DNA from: Pseudomonas putida
GTDB taxonomy: Bacteria > Pseudomonadota > Gammaproteobacteria > Pseudomonadales > Pseudomonadaceae
DNA length: 64,000 nucleotides
Direction: 5' to 3'
Assembly: GCF_028682395.1 (NCBI RefSeq)
Contig: NZ_JANHLC010000001.1
Coordinates: forward strand, 248,001 to 312,000
Shown here: in pieces, positions 38,523-47,406 of the stretch
How the letters are laid out: each line of letters opens with the position of its first letter
Numbering within the stretch: the first letter of the stretch is position 1
The notes under the pieces: generated by a model
Databases searched by the model: none
What the model saw: only the letters and a program-made list of their open reading frames with translations
What the model was told of the DNA's origin: nothing
Translations under genes and position numbers: made by a program

Positions 38523-38774
38523 ATGAACAACGTTCTGAAATTCTCTGCTCTGGCTCTGGCCGCAGTTCTGGCTACCGGTTGCAGCAGCGTATCCAAAGAA
38601 ACCGAAGCTCGTCTGACTGCTACAGAAGACGCAGCAGCTCGCTCCCAGGCTCGTGCTGACGAAGCCTACCGTAAAGCTGATGAAGCTCTGGCTGCTGCTC
38701 AAAAAGCACAACAGACTGCTGACGAAGCTAACGAGCGCGCTCTGCGCATGCTTGAAAAAGCAAGCCGCAAGTAA
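38523..38774 (+). CDS. oprI: Major outer membrane lipoprotein OprI
   Basis: An 83-residue Lpp-type lipoprotein. A signal peptide ends at the lipobox LATGC, giving a lipidated Cys near residue 20. The mature protein is an alanine-rich coiled coil ending in the C-terminal lysine used for attachment to peptidoglycan (ASRK). It is among the most abundant proteins of Pseudomonas and ties the outer membrane to the wall. Codon use is strikingly biased (for example repeated GCT and CTG). GAAGGGGAA precedes the ATG at 38523. A strong terminator follows. Confidence 0.97.
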   Translation: MNNVLKFSALALAAVLATGCSSVSKETEARLTATEDAAARSQARADEAYRKADEALAAAQKAQQTADEANERALRMLEKASRK

Positions 38775-38795
38775 TAGTCCTTCGGGATTGTTACC

Positions 38796-38825
38796 AAGCC
38801 GACCCATTTATGGGTCGGCTTTTTT
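38796..38825 (+). terminator. Intrinsic terminator of oprI
   Basis: A perfect 11-bp stem (38796-38806 with 38811-38821), TTTA loop and following T-run. Confidence 0.95.
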
Positions 38826-38851
38826 ATTGCCTGCGGTTATACCCAGGCAAT
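38826..38851. repeat. Small inverted repeat between two terminators
   Basis: Perfect 8-bp arms 38826-38833 and 38844-38851 around a 10-base centre. It sits exactly between the oprI and L,D-transpeptidase terminators and has no clear role. Confidence 0.5.
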
Positions 38852-38887
38852 AAAAAGCCCGTCGAAAGCACTCGGCTTCGACGGGCT
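38852..38887 (-). terminator. Intrinsic terminator of the L,D-transpeptidase gene
   Basis: An 11-bp stem (38856-38866 with 38877-38887) followed on the minus strand by TTTTT. Confidence 0.88.
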
Positions 38888-38898
38888 CAGCCCGCGAT

Positions 38899-39870
38899 TT
38901 AGTATGGCTGCAGGTCAACCGGCGCCTGTGGGGTGTAAGACGGCGTACGCGGCACTGCGATCTCGACCGGCAGCCCCTCTTCAGCGGCAACTACGTCGCG
39001 CACCATATCCCAGTTCATTTGCACATTATTGGCCAGGTCTTCACGCTTGAGCAGGGCGTTGATCACAGCCGTATGCTTGTCGACGACCGAGGGGTTGCCC
39101 TTGTCATCCAGTGGCGCGTGGGCCTCCAGATAAACCTTGCCACCACTGACGCCGAACTTGTACGCCTCGTTGATGATCCTGACCGGGGTGCCCACCGGCA
39201 CCATGCCGGCCATTTCCAGCACGTTGTTGTTGAACATGCGGAAGCAGCCATGGCTGGTGCGCATGCCAATGCCAAACTTCTTGTTCGAGCCATGGATCAG
39301 GTAACCCGGTACACCCAGGGTGAACTTGAAAGGCCCCAGCGGGTTGTCCGGACCAGCCGGCACCACGTTGGGCAGCGGATCGCCATCGGCCGCGTGCTCG
39401 GCCTTGATCGAGGCTGGCGGGGTCCAGGTCGGGTTCGGCGTCTTCGCGGTGATGCTGGTTTTGGCAATCGGCGAGCCCCAGCCTTCACGACCAATCCCCA
39501 ACGGGAAGGTGTAGACCACGTTGCGGCCCTTGGGGAAGTAGTACAGGCGGTATTCTGCCAGGTTGATCACGATGCCCTCGCGCGGGCCCGGCGGCAGAAT
39601 GAAGCGCGTCGGCAGCACGACATCGGTGCCGGCCCCCGGCAACCACGGATCGACACCGGGGTTGGCCGCCACCATCTCCAGATAACCCAGGTCGTAGGTA
39701 GTGCCCAGATCGGCGAACGTATCTTCATACTTGGCCTTCACCACCTGGACCTGACCGACGATATCCTCGCCCGGCGCAGGCAGCGGCAATTCCAACGCCG
39801 ATACGGGGCCGCTCAGGCAAAGCGCGGCAACTGACAGATAGCGGGTGACGGCAGGAAAGCGCGACAACAT
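38899..39870 (-). CDS. L,D-transpeptidase (YkuD family) with LysM-like domain
   Basis: A 323-residue exported protein. The N-terminus is a signal peptide ending near GPVSALE, so it acts in the periplasm. A LysM-like segment (about residues 45-95, with LGYLEMVAANPGVDPWLPG) would bind peptidoglycan. The YkuD catalytic motif is HGSNKKFGIGMRTSHGCFRM, with the nucleophilic Cys. Such enzymes either attach Braun-type lipoprotein to peptidoglycan or form 3-3 crosslinks. Its convergent place beside oprI makes OprI attachment attractive, but this is inference. Start at 39870 (AAGGA upstream) or the ATG six codons earlier at 39888. Confidence 0.9.
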   Translation of the reverse strand: MLSRFPAVTRYLSVAALCLSGPVSALELPLPAPGEDIVGQVQVVKAKYEDTFADLGTTYDLGYLEMVAANPGVDPWLPGAGTDVVLPTRFILPPGPREGIVINLAEYRLYYFPKGRNVVYTFPLGIGREGWGSPIAKTSITAKTPNPTWTPPASIKAEHAADGDPLPNVVPAGPDNPLGPFKFTLGVPGYLIHGSNKKFGIGMRTSHGCFRMFNNNVLEMAGMVPVGTPVRIINEAYKFGVSGGKVYLEAHAPLDDKGNPSVVDKHTAVINALLKREDLANNVQMNWDMVRDVVAAEEGLPVEIAVPRTPSYTPQAPVDLQPY

Positions 39871-39956
39871 CCGGAAAATCCTTCGCATAATCGACGTGAA
39901 ATTAAAGAAGGCGATTGTACACCGCCACCTATGGCTGCGGGAGGCAGCCCACGGGC

Positions 39957-40250
39957 TCAAAGCTCGAAGCGCAGCTCCGGCCAGATCGGCGGTGTACCGC
40001 GCTTCTGTGCTTCGAGAATAGCCCGACATAGCGGGCACAGACGCTGATCCCGAAAAATCAGTTTATCGACGCACAGCAAACGCGGCTGCGCGGGCAGCAA
40101 TGTACCGCACAAGGTACGGTCGGCCGAACCGCCCAATTCCAATTGGCGTGCGACCAGATGCACCCGAACCTCCTGGCAGGCGAACAGATCGAGCTGTTCG
40201 TCGGGCTCGATCAGTTGATAGGCATACAAAGACCAGGCAGGACGCTGCAT
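39957..40250 (-). CDS. Small protein of unknown function with CxxC
   Basis: A 97-residue soluble protein I cannot assign to a known function. It contains FACQEV, TLCGTLL, LLCVDKL and a CPLC pair, so five cysteines that could bind zinc or iron. The ATG at 40250 is clear, and the gene fills the space between tesA and the L,D-transpeptidase on the same strand. A similar small gene occupies this place in other Pseudomonas as I recall. It may be co-transcribed with tesA. Confidence 0.7.
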   Translation of the reverse strand: MQRPAWSLYAYQLIEPDEQLDLFACQEVRVHLVARQLELGGSADRTLCGTLLPAQPRLLCVDKLIFRDQRLCPLCRAILEAQKRGTPPIWPELRFEL

Positions 40251-40308
40251 CGGGGGCTCCAGATTTCGGGGGCGCCACCTTAGCCGAAAGGCCGTCGCTA
40301 GAAAAGCG

Positions 40309-40914
40309 TCAAAGCAGCGGTTTTAGCGTCGGCCAGACATTCTCCAGCAATTGCCCCTGGGCACCGACCGCAGGGTGCAAGCCATCGGCCTGCATCAACT
40401 CGGGATGCCCGCCCACGCCCTTGAGGAAAAACGGCACCAGCGCGACGTTTTTTTCCTCGGCCAGTTCGCTATAGACCCTGGCAAACGCCTGGGTATAACG
40501 AACCCCGTAATTAGGCGGCAACTGCATGCCCAACAGCAGCACCTTCGCGCCCGCCTTCCGGGCTTGCTCAATCATCGACGCAAGATTTTGTTTCAATTGC
40601 GTAGGAAGCTGCCCACGCAGGCCATCGTTGCCTCCCAACTCCAGGATCACCAGATCCGGTTTATGCGCTGCAAGCAGTGCTGGCAGGCGTGCCTGGCCTC
40701 CGGCACTGGTATCACCACTGATCGAGGCATTGACGACCCTGTCGTCAAAACCTTCCTGCTTCAGGCGCTTCTCCAGCAACGCGACCCAACCCTCGCGGGT
40801 ATCCAGGCCGAAACCCGCGCTGATACTATCGCCAACGATCAACACCGTACCTGCTGTTGCATTCTGGGCCAGGCACATCAAGGCCAGGGCAACACTCAAA
40901 AACCACACACGCAT
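40309..40914 (-). CDS. tesA: TesA, periplasmic arylesterase / thioesterase / lysophospholipase
   Basis: A 201-residue SGNH hydrolase with a signal peptide (LSVALALMCLAQNATAG). Block I is LIVGDSISAGFG with the Ser nucleophile, block III is ELGGNDGLRG, and block V is ADGLHP with the catalytic Asp and His. TesA of Pseudomonas is a multifunctional esterase of the periplasm. A long upstream frame (to 41526) lies opposite the ABC transporter and is not coding. The ATG at 40914 has GGAGAA upstream. It starts 10 bases from the divergent ABC gene. Confidence 0.93.
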   Translation of the reverse strand: MRVWFLSVALALMCLAQNATAGTVLIVGDSISAGFGLDTREGWVALLEKRLKQEGFDDRVVNASISGDTSAGGQARLPALLAAHKPDLVILELGGNDGLRGQLPTQLKQNLASMIEQARKAGAKVLLLGMQLPPNYGVRYTQAFARVYSELAEEKNVALVPFFLKGVGGHPELMQADGLHPAVGAQGQLLENVWPTLKPLL

Positions 40915-40924
40915 CGGATTCTCC

Positions 40925-41608
40925 ATGGGCGAAAGCATTCTCACCGCGCAGAACCTTAGCAAAGTGGTTCCCAGCGCGGAAGGCGAACTGACCATCCTGC
41001 ACCCCCTGAGCCTGCAATTGAGCAGCGGCGACAGCCTGGCTATCGTCGGCGCGTCGGGCTCGGGCAAATCCACCCTGCTCGGCCTGCTCGCCGGCCTCGA
41101 CCTGCCCAGCAGCGGCGAAGTCACGCTCGCCGGCCAGGCCTTCAGCACACTTGATGAAGACCAACGCGCACGCGTGCGCGCCGAGCATGTCGGTTTCGTG
41201 TTCCAGTCCTTCCAACTGCTCGACAGCCTCAATGCCCTGGAAAACGTCATGCTGCCGCTGGAGCTCGATGGCCGCAAAGACGCCCGTGAGCGCGCCCGCG
41301 AACTGCTCGAGCGCGTGGGTCTCGGCCAGCGCCTGAGCCACTCGCCCCGCCAGCTCTCCGGTGGCGAGCAGCAGCGGGTCGCCATTGCCCGGGCGTTTGC
41401 CGCCGAACCGGCCGTGCTGTTTGCCGACGAACCCACCGGCAACCTCGACAGCCATACCGGCGAGCGTATCAGCGACCTGCTCTTCGACCTTAACCGCGAA
41501 CGCGGCACCACGCTGGTACTGGTCACCCACGATGAACGCCTGGCCCACCGTTGCCGGCGCCTGATCCGCCTCGAAGCCGGCCATCTGGTCGCCCCCCTGG
41601 AGCCTTGA
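40925..41608 (+). CDS. ABC transporter ATP-binding protein (LolD/MacB-like)
   Basis: A 227-residue ATPase. Walker A is GASGSGKST near residue 45, the signature is LSGGEQQRVAIARA, and Walker B leads into FADEPTGNLDSHTG. It belongs to the class that pairs with FtsX-type permeases, as the next gene confirms. E. coli YbbA is the nearest relative; there too the gene sits divergent from tesA. It overlaps the permease gene by one base (TGATG). Substrate unknown. Confidence 0.92.
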   Translation: MGESILTAQNLSKVVPSAEGELTILHPLSLQLSSGDSLAIVGASGSGKSTLLGLLAGLDLPSSGEVTLAGQAFSTLDEDQRARVRAEHVGFVFQSFQLLDSLNALENVMLPLELDGRKDARERARELLERVGLGQRLSHSPRQLSGGEQQRVAIARAFAAEPAVLFADEPTGNLDSHTGERISDLLFDLNRERGTTLVLVTHDERLAHRCRRLIRLEAGHLVAPLEP

Positions 41609-44112
41609 TGGCACGCCTGCCGCTATTGCGCCTGTTCAGCCTCGCCACCCGCCAACTGTTGCGCGACGCCCGCGCCGGTGAATTACGGGTTCTGTTCTTC
41701 GCGCTGCTGGTGGCCGTGGCCGCCAGTACCGCCATCGGCTACTTCGGTGCTCGCCTCAATGGCGCCATGCTCTTGCGCGCGACCGAGTTCCTTGGCGCCG
41801 ACCTGCTGCTCGAAGGCAGCTCGCCCGCCCGCTCCGAGCAGATTCGCATCGGCCGCGAACTGGGCCTGGATCATGCCCAGGTGGTTGAGTTTTCCAGCGT
41901 GATCGCCACCGACAACGGCATCCAGTTGGCCAGCGTCAAGGCGGCCGACGACCACTACCCCCTGCGCGGCGAGCTGAAGAGCGCCAGCGTGCTCTATGGC
42001 CCGGAAACCGCAGGCGGGCGCCCGCAACCCGGCGAAGCCTGGGCCGAAGCACGGCTTCTGGCAGCCCTGGACCTGAAGATTGGCGACAGCATCGATGTTG
42101 GCAGCAAAACCCTGCGCCTGACCCATGTGTTGACCTATGAACCGGACCGTGCCGGCAACTTCTATAGCCTGACCCCGCGCGTGATGATCAACCTTGCCGA
42201 CCTGCAGGCCACCGGCGTGGTCCAACCGGGCAGCCGTGTCAGCTTCCGCGAACTGTGGCGCGGCACACCCAGCGCCCTGCAGACGTACCGGGAACTGCTC
42301 AAGCCCGGGCTGGCCGCCAATCAGCGCCTGCAGGATGCCCGCGATGGCAACCAACAGATCGGCGGTGCATTGGGTAAAGCCGAGCGCTACCTGAATATGG
42401 CCAGCCTGGTCGCGGTCCTGCTGTCCGGCGTTGCTGTCGCCCTGTCGGCCAATCGCTTTGCCAGCCGACGCTTTGACGCCAGCGCGCTGCTGCGATGCCT
42501 GGGCTTGTCGCGCCGCGAAGCCATGCTGCTGTTCAGCGCGCAGTTGCTCCTGCTCGGGCTACTGGCCAGCCTGGCTGGCGCCCTATTGGGCTGGCTGGCC
42601 CAATTGGGCCTGTTCTACCTGCTGCACGACCTGCTACCGGCTGCTGTACCACCTGGGGGCCTGCTGCCGGCCCTGGCCGGGATCGGTACCGGCCTGGTCG
42701 CCCTCACCGGCTTTGCCCTGCCGCCCCTCGCAGCGCTGGGTCGAGTCCCACCGCTGCGGGTCCTGCGCCGCGATATGCTGCCCGTGCCCGCCAGCAGTTG
42801 GCTGGTCTATGGCGCGGCACTGCTCGCGCTGGGCCTAATCATGTGGCGCCTGAGCCTGGACCTGTTGCTGACGTTTGCCCTGCTCGGCGGTGGAGTCATT
42901 GCCGCCGTCCTGCTCGGCGGCCTGCTCCTGCTGGCGCTGCAAAGCCTGCGCCGCCTGCTGGCGGGTGCTTCGCTTCCCTGGCGCCTGGGCCTGGGCCAGT
43001 TACTGCGCCATCCATTGGCTGCGGCCGGGCAGTCCCTGGCCTTTGGCCTGATCCTGCTGTCCATGGCGTTGATCGCCCTGTTGCGCGGGGAGCTGCTGGA
43101 CACCTGGCAAAATCAGCTGCCACCCGACGCGCCCAACTATTTCGCGCTGAATATCCTGCCGGCCGAAAAAGACGCCTTCAATGCGCGCCTGGAGCAGCTT
43201 TCGGCCCAGGCCGCGCCCTTGTATCCGGTCATCCCCGGACGCCTGATCAGCATCAATGGCGCCCCGGTACAGGATATCGTCACCAAGGAATCCAGCGGCG
43301 ACCGTGCGATCCAGCGCGACCTGAGCCTGACCTGGGCCGCCGAGCTGCCACCTGGTAATCGCCTGACGGCCGGCCAGTGGTGGACACCCCACACAGGTGA
43401 CGAGGTCCCTGGCGTTTCAGTGGAAAGCAAGGTGGCAGAGAACCTGAAGATCAAGCTCGACGATCACCTGGTGTTCACCATCGGCGGTGAAAACCGCGAG
43501 GTGCGGGTCACCAGCCTGCGCGAGGTCGACTGGGACAACTTCAAGCCCAACTTCTTCATGATCTTCCAGCCCGGCACCCTGCAGGACCTACCGACCACCT
43601 ACCTCACCAGTTTCTACCTGGCCGCTGGCCATGATTCACAGATCATCGAGCTGTCACGAGCCTTTCCTGCGGTCACTATCCTGCAGGTCGAAGCCCTGCT
43701 CGAACAACTGCGCAGTATCCTCGCCCAGGTCACCCTGGCGGTGGAGTACGTACTGTTGTTTGTGCTGGCCGCCGGGATGGCGGTGCTGTTCTCAGGCTTG
43801 CAGGCCACGCTCGACGAGCGCATCCGCCAGGGAGCGCTGCTGCGCGCCCTGGGTGCCGAACGCCGACTGCTGATCAAGGCCCGGCGTATCGAGTTCGGCG
43901 TACTCGGTGCAGCCAGCGGCCTGCTCGCCGCGCTGGGCACCGAGCTGGTCAGTTTCGTGCTGTACCGCTATGCCTTCGACCTGAGCTGGCAGCCTCATCC
44001 ATGGCTGTTGCTGTTGCCCCTGATGGGCGCATTGCTGATTGGTGGCGCGGGCGTTTTCGGCACGCGCCGCGCCTTGAATGCCAGCCCCCTGACCGTCCTG
44101 CGCGAGGGCTGA
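41608..44112 (+). CDS. FtsX-family ABC transporter permease (YbbP-like)
   Basis: An 834-residue inner-membrane protein with two FtsX-type membrane blocks separated by large extracytoplasmic domains. There is a helix near residue 30, and a cluster of helices from about 260 to 500 (with LALSANRFASR and RRDMLPVP between them). A second periplasmic region covers about 500-700, and the last helices include VLLFVLAAGMAVLFSG and VSFVLYRYAF. This is the YbbP layout. With the preceding ATPase it forms a transporter of the lipoprotein/lipid-handling class. The true substrate is unknown. The start overlaps the ATPase stop. Confidence 0.9.
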   Translation: MARLPLLRLFSLATRQLLRDARAGELRVLFFALLVAVAASTAIGYFGARLNGAMLLRATEFLGADLLLEGSSPARSEQIRIGRELGLDHAQVVEFSSVIATDNGIQLASVKAADDHYPLRGELKSASVLYGPETAGGRPQPGEAWAEARLLAALDLKIGDSIDVGSKTLRLTHVLTYEPDRAGNFYSLTPRVMINLADLQATGVVQPGSRVSFRELWRGTPSALQTYRELLKPGLAANQRLQDARDGNQQIGGALGKAERYLNMASLVAVLLSGVAVALSANRFASRRFDASALLRCLGLSRREAMLLFSAQLLLLGLLASLAGALLGWLAQLGLFYLLHDLLPAAVPPGGLLPALAGIGTGLVALTGFALPPLAALGRVPPLRVLRRDMLPVPASSWLVYGAALLALGLIMWRLSLDLLLTFALLGGGVIAAVLLGGLLLLALQSLRRLLAGASLPWRLGLGQLLRHPLAAAGQSLAFGLILLSMALIALLRGELLDTWQNQLPPDAPNYFALNILPAEKDAFNARLEQLSAQAAPLYPVIPGRLISINGAPVQDIVTKESSGDRAIQRDLSLTWAAELPPGNRLTAGQWWTPHTGDEVPGVSVESKVAENLKIKLDDHLVFTIGGENREVRVTSLREVDWDNFKPNFFMIFQPGTLQDLPTTYLTSFYLAAGHDSQIIELSRAFPAVTILQVEALLEQLRSILAQVTLAVEYVLLFVLAAGMAVLFSGLQATLDERIRQGALLRALGAERRLLIKARRIEFGVLGAASGLLAALGTELVSFVLYRYAFDLSWQPHPWLLLLPLMGALLIGGAGVFGTRRALNASPLTVLREG

Positions 44113-44146
44113 TAGACTTGCGCCCTCTTTTGCCAATGGACCTGCA

Positions 44147-44644
44147 ATGAGCCGTTATCGTCCACCACGCAGCGCCGGTACCGCCCTGATCACCCCCGAG
44201 GGCGAAGCGCGCATGCGTGCCGAGTTGCATGAGCTGTGGCATGTGCGCCGGCCCCAAGTCACGCAATCGGTCAGCGAAGCGGCAGCCCAGGGCGATCGCT
44301 CGGAGAACGCCGAATACACCTATGGCAAGAAGATGCTGCGCGAAATCGACAGCCGCGTGCGCTTCCTGACCAAACGCCTGGAAAGTCTGAAGGTGGTGAG
44401 CGAGCGCCCGAGCGATCCGAACAAAGTCTACTTTGGTGCCTGGGTAACGATTGAGGATGAAGAGGGCAAGGAGGCCCGCTATCGCATTGTCGGCCCAGAT
44501 GAGCTGGACCTGAAACAAAACCTGATCAGCATCGACTCGCCCCTGGCCCGGGCCTTGATCGGCAAAGCCTTGGACACCGAAGTCTGCGTCCAGACACCCA
44601 CTGGCGAGCAGTGGGTGTGCATCACCGCGATCGACTACCCCTAG
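44147..44644 (+). CDS. greB: Transcription elongation factor GreB
   Basis: A 165-residue Gre factor. The N-terminal coiled coil carries the acidic tip residues in the stretch AAAQGDRSENAEYTYGKK that promote transcript cleavage in backtracked RNA polymerase. The C-terminal FKBP-like domain begins near FGAWVTIEDEEGK. The sequence RYRPPRS at the N-terminus and the C-terminal length fit GreB rather than GreA. Its stop codon shares a CTAG with the stop of the convergent gene. Confidence 0.95.
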   Translation: MSRYRPPRSAGTALITPEGEARMRAELHELWHVRRPQVTQSVSEAAAQGDRSENAEYTYGKKMLREIDSRVRFLTKRLESLKVVSERPSDPNKVYFGAWVTIEDEEGKEARYRIVGPDELDLKQNLISIDSPLARALIGKALDTEVCVQTPTGEQWVCITAIDYP

Positions 44645-44964
44645 CGGCGGGTAATCAAGCCCCGGCGCGCTACTCGGATCAGTTGGGCAATGACGTCCTC
44701 GGCCTGCGCGGCGCTCGGTGCCTGAATCACCGCCAGGTCGAACGTATCGCGACTGAATGACGCCAGGCTGGCGCCCGCTTCGACAAACTGGATCAAAAAC
44801 GCCGAGGCACGTCCCTTGCGTCGCGGCCATCCGTCCAGGTAACGCAGAAGCGTCGGCTGGTGGGAACCGCCCAACAGGATTTTCGGATTACGCTGGACAA
44901 TATTGGCGGTAATGGGTGCAAGACGTACCAGCGGACGTGGTACCAGAGGGCATGTGCTGTTCAA
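44641..44964 (-). CDS. Small protein of unknown function convergent with greB
   Basis: A 107-residue basic protein. I do not recognise a defined family. Visible features are a proline-rich N-terminus (CPLVPRPLVRLAP), a central GGSHQPTLLRYLDGWPRRKG and a C-terminal helix ending in basic residues. Its last codons overlap the end of greB, and both stop codons use the same CTAG. The start appears to be TTG at 44964 with GGAG nine bases upstream; no ATG gives a longer product. Good codon use supports a real gene. Confidence 0.65.
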   Translation of the reverse strand: MNSTCPLVPRPLVRLAPITANIVQRNPKILLGGSHQPTLLRYLDGWPRRKGRASAFLIQFVEAGASLASFSRDTFDLAVIQAPSAAQAEDVIAQLIRVARRGLITRR

Positions 44965-45167
44965 AGTGCGTGTCTCCGCCTCAAAATTCTGCCGGGCAGG
45001 TGAGAGGCAACACCGAACCAGCGCTTTAGCGGTATTTCGAAGCCTGCTTCAAGCTTCTACGGGGGTTCATTCGAACCACCTGGCGCCCCGCAAGTAGCTG
45101 TTTAAATCGGCGCATAAGGGCATCCTAGAGAAGCGGCGGGGGCAGTGTCAAGAATCTCGCGCAACGA

Positions 45168-45194
45168 AAAAGGCCCGCTCAGTGCGGGCCTTTT
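45168..45194. terminator. Intrinsic terminator of the DoxX gene
   Basis: A perfect 11-bp stem (45168-45178 with 45184-45194) and TCAGT loop, T-rich on the minus strand beyond the stem. Confidence 0.85.
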
Positions 45195-45208
45195 ATCATC
45201 AGCAATGC

Positions 45209-45643
45209 TCAGCGAGCGATGGCGCCATCAGCCGACAGTTTGCCAGCGCCTTCGAACAGGACCGCAATCGTCCCGCCCAGCAGCGCCAGGGCGAACTCGT
45301 AGCCGTTGTTGGCCATAAACAGGCCGTTGCCGATATGCACCGAGAGAATCGCGACCACCAGGGTAAAAGACAGTCCCAGTGCGGCAGGCCGCGCCAGCAA
45401 ACCGATGATCAACGCCAGGCCGCCGAAGAACTCCGTGCCTCCGGCCAACAGGGCCATCAAGTGACCGGGCGCCAGGCCGATGCTTTCCATCCACTGGGCC
45501 GTGCCTGCCAGGCCATGGCCGCCAAACAGGCCGAAGAGTTTCTGCGCGCCGTGGGCGGCGAAAATGATCCCGACAAAGATGCGCAGGACCGTCAGGCCGT
45601 AACCGGCGCGGGTGCTCAGGACGCGATTGATCAGTGTGCTCAT
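45209..45643 (-). CDS. DoxX-family membrane protein
   Basis: A 144-residue inner-membrane protein with four hydrophobic segments, including GLTVLRIFVGIIFAAHGAQK and FFGGLALIIGLLARPAALGL. The DoxX family contains subunits of thiosulfate:quinone oxidoreductase and many uncharacterised proteins such as MhqP/CatD. Without a partner subunit nearby the function is open. The ATG at 45643 was chosen over an upstream start at 45700. Confidence 0.88.
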   Translation of the reverse strand: MSTLINRVLSTRAGYGLTVLRIFVGIIFAAHGAQKLFGLFGGHGLAGTAQWMESIGLAPGHLMALLAGGTEFFGGLALIIGLLARPAALGLSFTLVVAILSVHIGNGLFMANNGYEFALALLGGTIAVLFEGAGKLSADGAIAR

Positions 45644-45744
45644 GCTGTAATCCTTTTGGGTGTGGGGTGTGATGGCCGCCATATTAATCAGTATTAACAA
45701 TGATAAAAGCGCAAAAAATGCGGTTTACCAATCAACAATATCGA

Positions 45745-47169
45745 TTATTTCCGTACGGCGACCTTCTGCACTGCCCGAGGTTCTAGCGACTCCCGTTCCC
45801 GGTCGAATGCCAGATAGTACTTGTTCACACTATTAACATAGCTGACCGCCCCCATTCCCACCTGCTCCATGGCGATTCGCTCGACCTGGAAAAACCACTG
45901 ATTGGGATTCAGGCCACGGCGCCGCGCCTCCGCACGCATGCCCTGGACCCGCTCCGGGCCCATGTTGTAGGCCGCCAGTACAAACGCCATGCGCTCGCGC
46001 TCATTGAGCGCGGGGCTGGCGAAGAATTTGCGGCGGATCATCGCCAGATACCGCGCACCGGCCTGCACATTGCTGTCGAGCGTCTGGATACTCGCCACCC
46101 CGACCCGCTGCGCCGCTGCCGGGGTGATCTGCAGCAACCCCATGGCACCGCTGGCGCCTCGTGCGTCAGGGTTGAGCGTCGATTCCTTGAAGGCCAGGGC
46201 CGCCAGGTTCAACCAGTCCATGCCCAAGGCCTCGGCATGCCGCTGCAATACCGGCCGCAGCTTCTCCAGTTTCTGCCGATTGGCCCTGGCTAGCGGGTAA
46301 TGCACCTTGTACAGGCGCCGGTAGATCCGTACGAACGCCGCATCCTGGTCGGCCGGCGCCTTATACGACTTGAGAAATCGATCAATGCTCGCCCGCAGCA
46401 TCGAAGCGTCGCGACGTACGAACCAGTACTGCTCGCGCGGCTCACTGATGATCACCTGACGATCGAAACGCAGCTTGGGCATCACCTTGGCCCAGCGCTC
46501 GGCGATTGGCTGCTCGACAATGGTCAGGTGAAAAATCCCGGCCTGGATCATCTCCAGCACATCTTCCACGGCCAGGCTGGGATCGACCCACTCGACCCTG
46601 ACCGGCGGCCTCTTGTGCAGTGCCAGCTTCTGGTTGATCTGATTCACCGCCTCGCCCGCCGCGCTGCCGCTGGTCAGGGTGATCGCCTTGCCGGACAGCT
46701 GTTCCAGGCGGGTATAACGCCGTTCGCCCTTGACGCCTACCAGCCACAGCGGCACGTCGCTGACAATCGCATCGCTGGGGCTGATCAGGTGGCTGGGCGC
46801 GGCATCGATCAACTCGCCGGGGGCGACCAGATCGCCTTCGCCGCGTTGCAAGGCGCCCAGCAATTGATCCTTGGACTTGGGAATGATCTTGAGGGCGATT
46901 TCCTGACCGTCACGGGCATGACCGTTGAGGTACTGCTCGAAGGCACGCAGGCGGTGGTACTCGACGCCGATGGCCTGGCCCTGGACTTCCCCCGAACTGT
47001 GCCGGCTCTGATTGACCAGCACACGCAACACCTGGCTTTCACGGATCTGTGCCAGGTCGCGGACCTTGCCGCTCGGCAAGGCCTGCACAGGCCCAGCCAG
47101 ACGCGCAACCGCCGGTAGCGGCAGCAGCAACGACAAGCACAGCATGATCAGCAACGAGGGTCGCGTCAT
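45745..47169 (-). CDS. MltF-like membrane-bound lytic murein transglycosylase
   Basis: A 474-residue exported protein. A signal peptide (SLLIMLCLSLLLPLPAVARL) is followed by a solute-binding-protein-like domain (about 45-270), then an SLT transglycosylase domain with the catalytic Glu in LAALAFKESTLNPDA near residue 325 and MGLLQITPAAA. This is the MltF architecture, in which the binding domain regulates wall cleavage. The signal peptide lacks a lipobox Cys. A frame extension to 47763 lies opposite tatD and is not coding. The ATG at 47169 has GGAGAG upstream. It is divergent from tatD. Confidence 0.88.
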   Translation of the reverse strand: MTRPSLLIMLCLSLLLPLPAVARLAGPVQALPSGKVRDLAQIRESQVLRVLVNQSRHSSGEVQGQAIGVEYHRLRAFEQYLNGHARDGQEIALKIIPKSKDQLLGALQRGEGDLVAPGELIDAAPSHLISPSDAIVSDVPLWLVGVKGERRYTRLEQLSGKAITLTSGSAAGEAVNQINQKLALHKRPPVRVEWVDPSLAVEDVLEMIQAGIFHLTIVEQPIAERWAKVMPKLRFDRQVIISEPREQYWFVRRDASMLRASIDRFLKSYKAPADQDAAFVRIYRRLYKVHYPLARANRQKLEKLRPVLQRHAEALGMDWLNLAALAFKESTLNPDARGASGAMGLLQITPAAAQRVGVASIQTLDSNVQAGARYLAMIRRKFFASPALNERERMAFVLAAYNMGPERVQGMRAEARRRGLNPNQWFFQVERIAMEQVGMGAVSYVNSVNKYYLAFDRERESLEPRAVQKVAVRK

Positions 47170-47406
47170 CCGCTCTCCGGGAACAGTACTGTCCGACAGC
47201 AGGCCTAATGACCTGGGGTCGGGCGATAGAAGCAGGACCGCTTCTGCACGCAAAAAAGTGCGCAAGCCTCGCACAGGCCCGGGCATCACGCCAGCCGCTG
47301 CGCTCTCGCGGACTTGAAAGACAGTTATAACTCGTTGTAGTTCTTGGCTTTTCTTATAAATTCCGGGCTCTGGTATGCTTTCCGGCCGCAGGCAGGAGGT
47401 AGCACC

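Noticed and set aside
40915..41526. Upstream extension of the tesA frame
   Set aside because: It is antisense to the ABC transporter ATPase gene, and the signal peptide begins at 40914.
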